Positions 43,457 through 53,070 are shown, counted from the first letter of the stretch. The stretch is DNA of 64,000 nucleotides from Bacteroidia bacterium (GCA_030158725.1 JAOASJ010000126.1:1-64000); one strand, 5' to 3'. A program made the numbers and translations. Notes: generated from the letters alone by a model not told the origin.

Positions 43457-43468
43457 AAACAAACTATA

Positions 43469-45025
43469 ATGAGCGATAAAATTAAGATTCTATGGGCCGA
43501 CGATGAAATCGATTTGCTTAAACCACATATACTTTTTCTAGAACAAAAAGGCTACGAATTAATAACGGTTAACAATGGCAATGCGGCGGTTGCAAAAGCA
43601 ATAAGCGAAAAACCAGACTTGGTGTTCTTGGATGAAAATATGCCAGGTATTAGTGGACTTGAAACACTGCGTCAAATTAAAGCTATTCAAGCCGATGTGA
43701 AAGTGGTTATGATAACCAAAAGCGAAGAGGAGTACATTATGGATGATGCCATAGGTTCTCAAATTGCCGATTATCTAATTAAACCAGTAAACCCGAATCA
43801 AATTCTACACTCCATTAAGAAACTAATGGACAAGAGTAGATTGGTAACTGAAAAAACCAATCAAAACTATCAAATAGATTTTCGAAACATCAGCAATATG
43901 CTTATGGATTCTCAGAGTTTGGACGATTGGAAAGATTTGTACAACAAACTAATTTATTGGGAACTTGAGCTTGGTAAAAGCACTGATAAAAGCATGAATG
44001 AAGTGTATGAAAATCAGAAAAAGGAAGCCAACCACAATTTTGGAAAGTTTATCGTTAAAAACTATTTTAATTATTTACAACCAACCGGTGACAATGGTCC
44101 TGTAATGAGTCATAATTTGTTTAGACGTAAAGTAAAGCAGCATATTGATGAAAAGGTTCCAGTATTCTTCATTTTGATAGACAATCTCCGTTTGGATCAA
44201 TGGAAAACCATTGCACCAATATTGAAAGAGAAATTTAAAATAGACGAGGAAGATCAATATTTAACCATATTACCAACGACTACCCAATACTGCAGAAATG
44301 CAATTTTTAGCGGTTTGCTTCCTAGTGAAATAGAAAAAAGGTTCCCTGATAAATGGAGCAACGACGAAGACGAAGGGGGTAAAAATAATTTTGAAGAAGA
44401 CTTCTTTAAAGACATGCTTCAACGTTTGCAGATCAAAGGTAAAAACAGTTATACCAAGGTTACAAATCTAGATGGCGGAAAGGCTATGGTCGATAAAATT
44501 TCTAATTTGTTTCAGAACGCTATCAATGTTATTGTCTACAATTTTGTTGATGCATTTTCACATGCTAGGACTGATGTTAGTATTATCAGAGAGTTGGCTG
44601 AAGATGAAGCTGCTTATCGTTCAGTAACCGAAAGCTGGTTTAAACACTCGCCACTATGGGAAGCCTTGCAAATGATTTCTGAAAAGAAATGTAAGGTTAT
44701 TATTACCACCGACCATGGTTCTGTAAGGGTTAATAAACCGGTTAAGATTATTGGTGACAAAAACACAAATTCAAATTTGCGTTACAAACAAGGTAAAAAC
44801 TTAAGCTATGATGCCAAAGATGTTTTTGAAATCAAAAAACCAGAAATGGCCTTTTTGCCCAAAGTCAACGTGAGTCAGTCGTTCGTTGTTTGTAAAGAAG
44901 ACGATTTTTTTGCTTACCCAAACAACTACAATTATTATGTAAAATACTACAGCAATACCTTCCAACACGGGGGGATTTCATTAGAAGAAATGATGGTTCC
45001 CTACATCGTAATGGAGTCAAGATAA
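43469..45025 (+). CDS. porX: T9SS regulator PorX (receiver plus PglZ domain)
   Basis: A 518-residue regulator. The N-terminal CheY-like receiver (LWADDEID, phosphoacceptor D55 in VFLDENMPGISG, YLIKPVNP) is followed by a three-helix linker and an alkaline-phosphatase-superfamily PglZ domain (about 210-518; ILIDNLRLDQW, TTTQYCRNAIF, ITTDHGSVRV with metal-binding D and H). PorX controls T9SS genes together with the kinase PorY and sigma factor SigP. It is reported to have phosphodiesterase activity dependent on zinc. No porY-type kinase is adjacent. Confidence 0.95.
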   Translation: MSDKIKILWADDEIDLLKPHILFLEQKGYELITVNNGNAAVAKAISEKPDLVFLDENMPGISGLETLRQIKAIQADVKVVMITKSEEEYIMDDAIGSQIADYLIKPVNPNQILHSIKKLMDKSRLVTEKTNQNYQIDFRNISNMLMDSQSLDDWKDLYNKLIYWELELGKSTDKSMNEVYENQKKEANHNFGKFIVKNYFNYLQPTGDNGPVMSHNLFRRKVKQHIDEKVPVFFILIDNLRLDQWKTIAPILKEKFKIDEEDQYLTILPTTTQYCRNAIFSGLLPSEIEKRFPDKWSNDEDEGGKNNFEEDFFKDMLQRLQIKGKNSYTKVTNLDGGKAMVDKISNLFQNAINVIVYNFVDAFSHARTDVSIIRELAEDEAAYRSVTESWFKHSPLWEALQMISEKKCKVIITTDHGSVRVNKPVKIIGDKNTNSNLRYKQGKNLSYDAKDVFEIKKPEMAFLPKVNVSQSFVVCKEDDFFAYPNNYNYYVKYYSNTFQHGGISLEEMMVPYIVMESR

Positions 45026-45088
45026 TTGCGAACTAAAAGTATTTTTAATAATAAATTAAAAATGTTTTGATTTATTAACTCAGAATTG

Positions 45089-45097
45089 TATATTTGC
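45089..45097 (+). promoter_or_regulatory. -7 element for the 49-residue protein gene
   Basis: TATATTTGC, 19 nt before the ATG at 45117. Confidence 0.65.
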
Positions 45098-45116
45098 ACC
45101 CTTAAAAATTAATATC

Positions 45117-45266
45117 ATGGCTGTTACCAGACTTAAACGTAAAGATAGAAGAAATAAAGAGTTTACTCGTATTAGAAAAACAAATCTTAAGAATGTAAAC
45201 AAACTGGTATACATCCAGTCACCTTATAAAGGTACTTCAGGTATTGTTCTAGAAGACCAAGCATAA
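45117..45266 (+). CDS. Small very basic protein (49 aa), Bacteroidota type
   Basis: A 49-codon gene with strong Lys/Arg content in the first half (MAVTRLKRKDRRNKEFTRIR), then KNVNKLVYIQSPYKGTSG and an acidic tail LEDQA. It has its own perfect -7 element and its own terminator, which argues that it is expressed. The composition and length are those of small ribosomal or ribosome-associated proteins, and the start resembles short basic proteins I associate with this phylum, but I cannot name the family with certainty. Function inferred only. Confidence 0.65.
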   Translation: MAVTRLKRKDRRNKEFTRIRKTNLKNVNKLVYIQSPYKGTSGIVLEDQA

Positions 45267-45292
45267 TAAGCATTATCGCTTTTACAATATTT

Positions 45293-45322
45293 AAAAACCT
45301 TGTCCTTGGGCAAGGTTTTTTT
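45293..45322 (+). terminator. Rho-independent terminator
   Basis: AAAAACCTTG (45293-45302) / CAAGGTTTTT (45311-45320), 8-nt loop, T-run after. It ends the 49-residue protein transcript. Confidence 0.85.
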
Positions 45323-45357
45323 TATTTATTGGGTATCCAAAATATCAAGTTAAATTT

Positions 45358-45366
45358 TATATTTGC
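45358..45366 (+). promoter_or_regulatory. -7 element for icd
   Basis: TATATTTGC, 23 nt before the ATG at 45390. Confidence 0.6.
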
Positions 45367-45389
45367 AGAAATAACCCTATCCTTTAAAC

Positions 45390-46625
45390 ATGAACAAAAT
45401 CAAAGTAGCGAATCCTGTAGTGGAGCTAGACGGCGACGAAATGACCAGAATAATCTGGAAATTTATTAAAGACAAATTAATCCTTCCGTATTTAGACTTA
45501 GATATTAAGTATTACGATTTGGGTGTTGAATACCGCGACCAAACCAATGACCAAGTTACCATCGATGCAGCTGAGGCCATTAAAAAATATAATGTAGGTA
45601 TCAAATGTGCTACAATCACACCTGATGAAGCCCGTGTGGTTGAGTTTAACTTAAAGCAAATGTGGAAATCACCTAACGGAACCATTCGTAATATCTTAGA
45701 TGGTACTGTTTTCCGTGAACCAATTGTTTGTAAAAATGTTCCTAGATTGGTGCCAAACTGGACTGCTCCAATTTGTATTGGACGTCACGCTTTTGGTGAT
45801 CAATACCGTGCAACCGATTTCGTTACCAAAGGAAAAGGTAAATTAACGGTTAAGTTCGAAGGTGAAGATGGAACTGTTCAAGAATTTGAAGTATATAATT
45901 TCAAAGGTGATGGCGTAGCAATGGCTATGTACAATACTGATGAGTCTATCAGAGGTTTTGCTCATTCTTGCTTCAATACGGCTTTACAAAAAGGCTGGCC
46001 TTTATATTTGTCAACTAAAAACACCATCTTGAAAAAATACGATGGCCGTTTTAAAGATATATTTGAAGAAATTTACAATGCTGACTACAAAGCAAGATAT
46101 GAAGCTGCTGGTATCGTATACGAGCACCGCTTAATTGATGATATGGTAGCATCTGCGTTGAAATGGAACGGTAACTTCGTTTGGGCTTGTAAAAACTATG
46201 ATGGTGACGTTCAATCTGATACTGTTGCTCAAGGTTTTGGTTCACTAGGTTTGATGACTTCAGTATTGGTTACTCCAGATGGAAAAACCATGGAAGCTGA
46301 AGCAGCTCACGGAACTGTAACAAGACACTTCCGCGATCACCAAGCGGGTAAACCAACTTCTACAAATCCAATTGCTTCAATTTTTGCTTGGACTAGAGGT
46401 TTAGAGTTTAGAGGTAAACTTGACAACAACCAAGAATTAATCAATTTCTGCCATACATTAGAGAAAGTTTGTATCGATGTAGTAGAAAGTGGAAAAATGA
46501 CTAAAGACTTAGCCGTTTGCATACATGGAAATAAAGTAAGCCATGGTGAGCACTACTTGTATACCGAAGAGTTCTTAGATGAGCTAGATAAAGGTTTAAA
46601 AGCAAGTTTAGGCCAAACTGCTTAA
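45390..46625 (+). CDS. icd: Isocitrate dehydrogenase (NADP+), eukaryotic-like type
   Basis: It oxidises isocitrate to 2-oxoglutarate in the TCA cycle. The 411-residue protein matches the subfamily shared with eukaryotic NADP enzymes, not the E. coli type. Marks are [13 protein letters not shown], the substrate loop [10 protein letters not shown] (Ser and Asn), [26 protein letters not shown] (metal Asp) and [10 protein letters not shown] (coenzyme). All key residues look present. It is monocistronic: own promoter and strong terminator. Confidence 0.96.
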   Translation: MNKIKVANPVVELDGDEMTRIIWKFIKDKLILPYLDLDIKYYDLGVEYRDQTNDQVTIDAAEAIKKYNVGIKCATITPDEARVVEFNLKQMWKSPNGTIRNILDGTVFREPIVCKNVPRLVPNWTAPICIGRHAFGDQYRATDFVTKGKGKLTVKFEGEDGTVQEFEVYNFKGDGVAMAMYNTDESIRGFAHSCFNTALQKGWPLYLSTKNTILKKYDGRFKDIFEEIYNADYKARYEAAGIVYEHRLIDDMVASALKWNGNFVWACKNYDGDVQSDTVAQGFGSLGLMTSVLVTPDGKTMEAEAAHGTVTRHFRDHQAGKPTSTNPIASIFAWTRGLEFRGKLDNNQELINFCHTLEKVCIDVVESGKMTKDLAVCIHGNKVSHGEHYLYTEEFLDELDKGLKASLGQTA

Positions 46626-46640
46626 AATACTAATTGCATA

Positions 46641-46673
46641 AAAAAGGCGCTTTTATTAAAAGCGCCTTTTTTT
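46641..46673. terminator. Bidirectional terminator between icd and purA
   Basis: GGCGCTTT/AAAGCGCC stem (46646-46653 / 46659-46666), A-run before and T-run after, between convergent genes. Confidence 0.9.
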
Positions 46674-46687
46674 ATGTTTAATTTTTT

Positions 46688-47956
46688 TTAATCTACTATG
46701 GTTTGCTCTCTGTCTGGACCAACCGAAATAATATGTATTGGCATGCCCAATTCAGATTCTAAGAAATCGATATAGGTTTTGAAATTTGCAGGCAATTCAG
46801 ATTTTTTACGACAAATGGTTAAATCTTCTGTCCAACCTTTGAAACTTTGGTATACAGGTTCAACAGTTTCGTTGCACAGATCGTAAGGGATATGTGTGCT
46901 TATTTCTCCGTTTACTTTATATCCTGTGCAAACTTTAACTTCTTCAAAGCCACTTAATACATCACTTTTCATCATAATTAAATAGTCTACACCACTTAAC
47001 ATGATGGCATATTTAAGTGCCACTAAATCCATCCATCCACATCTTCTCGGTCTGCCAGTTGTGGCGCCAAATTCATTTCCTTTTTTGCGCAACTCTTCAC
47101 CAACCTCATCGTTTAACTCAGTAGGGAATGGGCCACTTCCAACACGGGTACAATATGCTTTAAAAATACCATGCACGCGACCAATGTGTTGAGGTGCTAT
47201 ACCTAGTCCATTGCAAACGCCGCCACTAATAGTGTTGCTAGAGGTTACAAATGGATAACTTCCGAAATCAATATCCAACATACTGCCTTGTGCACCTTCT
47301 GCTAATATCTTTTCGGTTTTCATTTTTTCATTGACAAGGTATTCAGTGTCAACAAAAGTAAATCCTTTTAAAAATTCACAAGCTTCGTAGAATTCAGTTT
47401 CTAATGTATTGATGTCAAAATCTGAATAACCAAGAAAATCAATTAGCTTTAAATGCTCGTCTTTAATTGCTTGGTATTTATTTTTAAAATCAGGATGAAC
47501 AATATCACCTATGCGTATGCCATTTCTGCCAATTTTGTCTCTGTAAGTTGGGCCAATTCCACGAAGAGTAGAACCAATTTTAGCCGCGCCTTTTGCATGC
47601 TCACTTGCCGCATCTAATAATCTATGGGTTGGCAAAATAACGTGGGCTTTTCTAGAAAAAACTAAGTGTTTCTTTACATCTGCACCTGCAGCCTCTACAC
47701 GCTCTATTTCAGCTTTAATTCTCACTGGGTCAACAACAACGCCATTGCCTATAATATTTAAACTTCCACTGTGGAAAATGCCTGATGGTATGGTGTTCAA
47801 TACATGGGTTTGTCCATTGAATTTTAAAGAATGACCAGCATTTGGACCTCCTTGAAAACGGGCAATTACATTGTATTGTGGAGTAAGAAAATCTGCTATT
47901 TTCCCTTTGCCTTCATCACCCCATTGTAGTCCTAATACGACATCTACTTTATTCAT
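46688..47956 (-). CDS. purA: Adenylosuccinate synthetase
   Basis: It makes adenylosuccinate from IMP, aspartate and GTP, the first step to AMP. The 422-residue protein has the GTP loop QWGDEGKGK (11-19), [44 protein letters not shown] and [10 protein letters not shown]. The start overlaps the end of the Fur-family gene by 8 nt, so translation is coupled. (p)ppGpp is a known inhibitor of PurA, and rel/spoT lies just upstream in the same direction. Confidence 0.97.
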   Translation of the reverse strand: MNKVDVVLGLQWGDEGKGKIADFLTPQYNVIARFQGGPNAGHSLKFNGQTHVLNTIPSGIFHSGSLNIIGNGVVVDPVRIKAEIERVEAAGADVKKHLVFSRKAHVILPTHRLLDAASEHAKGAAKIGSTLRGIGPTYRDKIGRNGIRIGDIVHPDFKNKYQAIKDEHLKLIDFLGYSDFDINTLETEFYEACEFLKGFTFVDTEYLVNEKMKTEKILAEGAQGSMLDIDFGSYPFVTSSNTISGGVCNGLGIAPQHIGRVHGIFKAYCTRVGSGPFPTELNDEVGEELRKKGNEFGATTGRPRRCGWMDLVALKYAIMLSGVDYLIMMKSDVLSGFEEVKVCTGYKVNGEISTHIPYDLCNETVEPVYQSFKGWTEDLTICRKKSELPANFKTYIDFLESELGMPIHIISVGPDREQTIVD

Positions 47957-48455
47957 CTTTATTGATTACTTCTTTATGACAACTTTTACATTGATTGTTA
48001 TTCTCCAATAATGGGTTTGCATACAGGTGCAGTGAATGGTGATTCACTTCAAAACCTAGCAATTCGCCCATTGTATTTTTAATTTGTTGAATTCTTGGAT
48101 CGCAGAATTCTAATACTTTGTTGCAATGCAAGCATATTAAATGGTCATGTTGACTGTAACCATAACTTTGCTCATACATTGCCATGTTTTGTCCAAATTG
48201 ATGGCGTTTCACCAAACCGCTGTCAAGAAGTAAATCTAAGGTATTGTATACCGTTGCTCTACTTACGCGGTATTTTCTGTTTTTCATGTGAATAAACAGA
48301 GTGTCTACATCAAAATGTTCTTTATGCGTGTAAATTTCATCAAGTATAGCATAGCGTTCCGGAGTTTTTCTTTGTTTGTTTTTCTCCAGATATGCAGTAA
48401 AGATTTTTCTAACCTCTAGCTTTACTTTTTTTATTTTATCGACTGAGGTTTGCAT
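47949..48455 (-). CDS. Fur-family transcriptional regulator
   Basis: A 168-residue metalloregulator: N-terminal winged helix ([33 protein letters not shown]) and a C-terminal metal-binding/dimer domain ([15 protein letters not shown] with one CXXC, CKSCHKE with the second CXXC for structural zinc, [11 protein letters not shown]). Whether it is Fur, PerR or Zur cannot be decided. The start is ATG 48455; the longer TTG reading is rejected because a -7 element ends 6 nt before this ATG. It overlaps purA by 8 nt, an arrangement that couples a metal regulator to a purine gene. Confidence 0.88.
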   Translation of the reverse strand: MQTSVDKIKKVKLEVRKIFTAYLEKNKQRKTPERYAILDEIYTHKEHFDVDTLFIHMKNRKYRVSRATVYNTLDLLLDSGLVKRHQFGQNMAMYEQSYGYSQHDHLICLHCNKVLEFCDPRIQQIKNTMGELLGFEVNHHSLHLYANPLLENNNQCKSCHKEVINKDE

Positions 48456-48461
48456 AAAGCG

Positions 48462-48469
48462 CAAATATA
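48462..48469 (-). promoter_or_regulatory. -7 element for the Fur-family gene and purA
   Basis: The reverse strand reads TATATTTG, 6 nt before the ATG at 48455; a leaderless transcript is predicted. Confidence 0.6.
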
Positions 48470-48548
48470 CATTCAATTTTTTTATGAATCCGGGCAATTA
48501 TCACAATCTTTTGCACGGAATTCAACAGAATTAGAATTGCTATTTTAA

Positions 48549-50777
48549 TTAAGAGGTTAATTCCATTCTGAATACATCCATCATTGGGTGCTTTTGTTTG
48601 ATATTGGCGATCAAATCATCGAGATGCTTAGTGTCTTCAACAAATACTGAAATCATGCCTTCAAAGGTGCCTTCATGACTTTCAATGGTTATTGCCTTCA
48701 TATTTACCCCCATGTTTTTACTGATGATTTCAGACAATGAACTCACAATTCCAACATCATCTATTCCAATAATCTTGATACCAGCAAGGAACCTCGATTC
48801 AGTTTTTACCAAGGTGTTTTTCCACTGCGATTTAATGATTCTATATCCATAGTTACTCATTAAAGATACCGCATTAGGGCAACTGGTTCTATGTATTTTG
48901 ACGCCCTCACCAATGGTAATAAATCCAAAAATATCATCACCTGGAATTGGGTTGCAACATTTGGCCAAACTGTAAGGCAAATCATATTCATCACCCACCA
49001 CAATTTCATTCTTTTTTGAATTGGTGTTTGGTGCGGTATTGGTCTTAACTGGAGGCGGGGTAACTACAATCTTCTTGTTTAGGATATTGCTAATTTCCAG
49101 TTTGTCCGAGCTTATTAGTTCTTTGGCAACTGAGTAATACAGGTCAAGTGAACTTTGTACCTTGAAATAACGAACTAGTTTTTGAATATTGTCATCAATG
49201 AATTCAACTTTCTCTTTGTGAAAGCGTTTCTTCAATTGTTCTTTGCCTTTTTCAGCAACTTCTCTTTTTGATTCTCTTAAGAAGTTTCGAATTCTGGCAA
49301 TCGCTTTACCCGTTATTACATATTGTAACCATTCGTCTCTAGGGTGTTGTTTTTCTGAAGTTAGAATTTCTACTTGGTCGCCATTAGAAAGGGTATGGCT
49401 TAATGGTACCAATCGGTTGTTTACTTTAGCCCCAATACATTTGCTGCCTACTTGGGTGTGGATTTCAAATGCAAAGTCAAGCGTACTTGCACCTTTTGGT
49501 AGTTTCTTTAAATCACCATTTGGGGTAAATACAAAAATTTCTTCATGAATTAATTGGAGTTTAAAATCATCTAAAAATTCAAGTGCATTTGACGATGGGT
49601 TGTCTAATATATCTTTAATACGGGCCAACCATCCATCGACTCCAGTTTGAGCTTCATTTTCTATACCTTCTTTACTATCCTTGTATTTCCAATGGGCAGC
49701 ATAGCCTTTTTCAGCTATTTCATCCATACGCTCGGTCCTGATTTGTACTTCAACCCATTTCCCGTCATTTCCCATTACAGTGGTATGCAAACTCTCATAA
49801 CCGTTGCTTTTAGGCGTTGTAATCCAGTCGCGCGTCCTTGAAGGGTTAGGCTTGTAAATATCCGTTACAATAGAGTATGCTGTCCAACAATCTGATTTCT
49901 CTTTTTCAGGTAAGGAATCAACAATAATTCGAATGGCAAATAAATCAAATACCTGTTCAAAAGGAATGTCCTGTTGGTTCATCTTTTTCAATATTGAATA
50001 GATGCTTTTTGGACGGCCTTTAATGGTGTATTTTACATTGGCTTCATCGAGTTTCTTTTTAATTGGCTCAATGAATTTTCGGATATAACGGTCTCTTGCT
50101 GCTTTCTTAGCATTTAATTTTACCGATATTTCTTTATAGGCTTCTCTTTGGGTGTATTTAATAGAAAGGTCTTCTAACTCCGACTTCACGTTATACAAGC
50201 CAAGTCTATGCGCTAAAGGGGCATATAAGAACAAAGTTTCACTTGCAATTTTTAATTGGTTTTTTCGGCTCATGCTGTCTAGCGTTCGCATATTGTGCAA
50301 ACGGTCGCAGAGCTTTACCAAAATTACCCTAACATCATCGCTCAGGGTTAATAGCATCTTTCTGAAATTCTCAGCTTGCATGCTATCGGTGTGGTCAAAG
50401 ACTTCTTTTATTTTTGTTAAACCGTCTACAATCTTAGCGGTCTTTTCGCCGAATTTCCTTTTAATGTCTTGAACAGTGTAATTGCTGTCTTCAACTACGT
50501 CGTGTATCAGACCGCAAACGACTGAAGTGGTGCCTAGACCGATTTCTTGAGCAGCAATTTTTGCAACAGCAATAGGATGGTAAATATAAGGTTCACCGGT
50601 TTTGCGGCGCATGTCTTTGTGCGCATCAAGGGCTAGATCGAAGGCTGAACGTATGGTTTTCTTTTGTTCGTTGGTTAAGTCGTGTCGAATAGACCTCAAC
50701 AATGATTTATACCGTTTAAGGATTTCTTTTCTTTCAAGTTCTTCGCGAACCGCAACAGACATTTCTAGTTCAGACAT
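48549..50777 (-). CDS. rel: Bifunctional (p)ppGpp synthetase/hydrolase (Rel/SpoT)
   Basis: A 742-residue long RSH enzyme. Domains: HD hydrolase (about 45-200; YHPIAVAK, LIHDVVEDS with H92-D93), synthetase (about 250-370; GRPKSIYSILKKM, TPKSNGYESLHTTV, EVQIRTERMDEIAEKGYAAHW), TGS (about 405-465; IFVFTPNGDLKKLPKGAST), a zinc-finger-like CCNPIPGDDIFG, and C-terminal ACT (about 665-742). Both catalytic sites look complete. It has a near-ideal -33/-7 promoter. Fur and purA follow in the same direction. Confidence 0.96.
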   Translation of the reverse strand: MSELEMSVAVREELERKEILKRYKSLLRSIRHDLTNEQKKTIRSAFDLALDAHKDMRRKTGEPYIYHPIAVAKIAAQEIGLGTTSVVCGLIHDVVEDSNYTVQDIKRKFGEKTAKIVDGLTKIKEVFDHTDSMQAENFRKMLLTLSDDVRVILVKLCDRLHNMRTLDSMSRKNQLKIASETLFLYAPLAHRLGLYNVKSELEDLSIKYTQREAYKEISVKLNAKKAARDRYIRKFIEPIKKKLDEANVKYTIKGRPKSIYSILKKMNQQDIPFEQVFDLFAIRIIVDSLPEKEKSDCWTAYSIVTDIYKPNPSRTRDWITTPKSNGYESLHTTVMGNDGKWVEVQIRTERMDEIAEKGYAAHWKYKDSKEGIENEAQTGVDGWLARIKDILDNPSSNALEFLDDFKLQLIHEEIFVFTPNGDLKKLPKGASTLDFAFEIHTQVGSKCIGAKVNNRLVPLSHTLSNGDQVEILTSEKQHPRDEWLQYVITGKAIARIRNFLRESKREVAEKGKEQLKKRFHKEKVEFIDDNIQKLVRYFKVQSSLDLYYSVAKELISSDKLEISNILNKKIVVTPPPVKTNTAPNTNSKKNEIVVGDEYDLPYSLAKCCNPIPGDDIFGFITIGEGVKIHRTSCPNAVSLMSNYGYRIIKSQWKNTLVKTESRFLAGIKIIGIDDVGIVSSLSEIISKNMGVNMKAITIESHEGTFEGMISVFVEDTKHLDDLIANIKQKHPMMDVFRMELTS

Positions 50778-50794
50778 GGTTTTAGATACTTATG

Positions 50795-50823
50795 CAAAGG
50801 TAGTGTATAATTTGAAAGTCAAA
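50795..50823 (-). promoter_or_regulatory. -33/-7 promoter for rel
   Basis: On the reverse strand: TTTG (50820-50823), a 17-nt spacer, TACCTTTG (50795-50802), 17 nt before the ATG. Confidence 0.7.
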
Positions 50824-50892
50824 ATAAGGGCAGATTACAAATTGAAAACATTGAATTGAAAAGTGTCTGAAAAACAAGAAGGATAGGGGCAT

Positions 50893-50922
50893 AAAAAAAG
50901 GCGACCTATTGGTCGCCTTTTT
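50893..50922 (-). terminator. Rho-independent terminator of rpsA
   Basis: The GGCGACC/GGTCGCC stem with TATT loop and a reverse-strand T-run lies 17 nt after the rpsA stop. Confidence 0.9.
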
Positions 50923-50938
50923 GATGATTTAAATTTAA

Positions 50939-53044
50939 TTAAGCTTTCAAAGCTTTAGCTTCTTCCATCCAAGTATGCCATTGCTCAAGGCTGGTCATGC
51001 TGTCTTGGGTTTCTAATTCAGCGATTTTCTCATCTGTAAGATTGATTAAATCGTCGTAGCTAATGATTCCTAAAGCGTTAAGTCTTTTTTCGAAAGCAGG
51101 ACCTACGCCAGTGATCTTTTTAAGATCATCTTTACCTTCAGCGGCTTCAGCTTTTTCTTTCTTTTCAACTTTTACTTTTTCGTCTTTAACACCAGCGCTA
51201 TCGAACATTGCTTTCAAATCACTGAATGCATCCAATTCACCAAGAGTTGATTTTTCATTGGTTTTGTTTGGAGCTTTGCTTGATTTGTTGTTTGCTCTGT
51301 CTCTAACAACTTGGTCTTCTGCAGCTTTAACTTTGTCGTCAGCTTTCCAAGTGTTGGTATGTGATAAAACGATGCTTTTGTTTTCTTTGTTGAATTCGAT
51401 TACTTCGAATACCAATGCATCACCATCTTTAATTTTGCCACCGTTCTCTCTTACAAGATGACGTTTTGGAGCAAAACCTTCGATTCCATATTGCAATTGT
51501 ACGTTAGCACCTTTGTCGTTAACACCAACAACTGTACCTTCATGTTTGCTATGTAAATAGAAAATGGTTTCAAAAGTATCCCAAGGATTTTCTTCAAGTT
51601 GTTTATGACCTAAAGACAATCTGCGGTTTTCAGAATCTACTTCAAGAACTACAACATCAATTTTCTCATCTTTCTTAATGAATTCAGATGGATGCTTGAT
51701 TTTTTTAGTCCATGATAAATCAGAAACGTGAACCAATCCGTCAACACCTTCTTCTAGTTCGATGAATAAACCATAGCTGGTTAAATTCTTAACGATACCA
51801 GTGTGTTTGCTTCCAACTTTGTATTTTTCAACAATGCTAGACCATGGATCAGGAGTTAATTGTTTAATGCCTAAAGACATTTTGTGTTCGTCTTTTTCAA
51901 GCGCAGTGATGATAGCTTCAACTTCATCGCCAGCTTTTAAGAAATCATGTGGACTTCTTAAGTGACTTGACCAGCTCATTTCAGATACGTGTACTAAACC
52001 TTCAACACCTGGAGTGATTTCGATAAATGCACCGTAATCTGTAACTGTAACAACTTTACCTTTTATTTTAGCACCAACTACAAACTCAGCACCTAGAGAA
52101 TCCCAAGGGTGCTCAGAAAGTTGTTTCATGCCTAATGAAATACGTTTTTTGTCTTCATCAAAATCCAATACTACTACAGTTATTTTTTGTTCTAATTGTA
52201 ATAATTCTTCTGGATGGTTGATACGACCCCATGACATATCAGTGATATGCAATAAACCGTCGATACCACCTAAATCAACAAATGCACCAAATGGAGCGAT
52301 ATTTTTAACAATACCTTCTAACACTTGACCTTTTTCTAATTTAGATAAGATGTCTGATTTTTGAGCCTCGATATCATCTTCGATAAGCGCTTTGTGAGAA
52401 ATAACTACGTTTTTGAACACGTCGTTTACTTTCACTATTTTGAATTCCATGTCTTTACCAACATATTGATCGTAATCTTTAATTGGTTTAACATCGATTT
52501 GTGAACCTGGTAAGAATGCATCGATGCCCATTACATCAACTACCAATCCACCTTTAGTTCTTGTTTTAACTAATCCAGTCATCACAGTTCCTTCTTCCAT
52601 TGCTTTAATGATGAAGTCCCATGCTTTTTCTTGAATTGCACGTTTACGGGAAATGATCAATTGTCCATCTTGATCTTCTACATTTTCTAGATATACTTCT
52701 ACAGTGTCACCAACTTTAAGATCGTTTAAATCTTTAAATTCGTTTCTAGAAATGATACCGTCAGATTTGAAACCAACGTTTACCACGACTTCTCTTTCAG
52801 AAATTGCTACTACTGTACCTGAAATTAATTCATTTTGAGTAAGTGATTTAAGAGAGGTTGAATAGAGATTTACCATCTCTTGATGCTTTGCGGTATTGTA
52901 ATTACCGAATCCTGCTTTGTCCATGCTCCAATCGAAATCTTCCGCAGCTGGAGCAGCTGGGGTTTTAGTGCGGGTCTTTGTTGTTTCTGTGGCGGTATCA
53001 ACTCCGGTTGACACGGTGCCGTCTTGTAATTGTTCTTCTGTCAA
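50939..53044 (-). CDS. rpsA: 30S ribosomal protein S1 with C-terminal helix-hairpin-helix extension
   Basis: A 701-residue S1 with six S1/OB repeats (for example VGFKSDGIISRNEFKDL, GIVKNIAPFGAFVDLGGIDG, VTDYGAFIEITPGVEGLVHV, LTSYGLFIELEEGVDG). A low-complexity Lys/Glu linker (about 585-640) leads to a helix-hairpin-helix module (about 642-701; DLKKITGVGPAFEKRLNALGI), the type seen at the end of some L21 proteins. The start is TTG at 53044 preceded by AAGGAGG, unusual for this phylum. It helps mRNA binding and initiation. Confidence 0.95.
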   Translation of the reverse strand: MTEEQLQDGTVSTGVDTATETTKTRTKTPAAPAAEDFDWSMDKAGFGNYNTAKHQEMVNLYSTSLKSLTQNELISGTVVAISEREVVVNVGFKSDGIISRNEFKDLNDLKVGDTVEVYLENVEDQDGQLIISRKRAIQEKAWDFIIKAMEEGTVMTGLVKTRTKGGLVVDVMGIDAFLPGSQIDVKPIKDYDQYVGKDMEFKIVKVNDVFKNVVISHKALIEDDIEAQKSDILSKLEKGQVLEGIVKNIAPFGAFVDLGGIDGLLHITDMSWGRINHPEELLQLEQKITVVVLDFDEDKKRISLGMKQLSEHPWDSLGAEFVVGAKIKGKVVTVTDYGAFIEITPGVEGLVHVSEMSWSSHLRSPHDFLKAGDEVEAIITALEKDEHKMSLGIKQLTPDPWSSIVEKYKVGSKHTGIVKNLTSYGLFIELEEGVDGLVHVSDLSWTKKIKHPSEFIKKDEKIDVVVLEVDSENRRLSLGHKQLEENPWDTFETIFYLHSKHEGTVVGVNDKGANVQLQYGIEGFAPKRHLVRENGGKIKDGDALVFEVIEFNKENKSIVLSHTNTWKADDKVKAAEDQVVRDRANNKSSKAPNKTNEKSTLGELDAFSDLKAMFDSAGVKDEKVKVEKKEKAEAAEGKDDLKKITGVGPAFEKRLNALGIISYDDLINLTDEKIAELETQDSMTSLEQWHTWMEEAKALKA

Positions 53045-53053
53045 ATTTAATTT

Positions 53054-53060
53054 CCTCCTT
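53054..53060 (-). promoter_or_regulatory. Canonical Shine-Dalgarno before rpsA
   Basis: The reverse strand reads AAGGAGG, 9 nt before the TTG start at 53044. It decides the start codon and may allow special control of S1 synthesis. Confidence 0.7.
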
Positions 53061-53070
53061 TGTGGGGCGG

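Noticed and set aside
48456-48497. Longer Fur-family start
   Set aside because: It would place the promoter -7 element inside the gene; ATG 48455 gives a normal length.
51063-51461. 132-codon + strand ORF rich in Ser/Phe
   Set aside because: Antisense shadow of rpsA.
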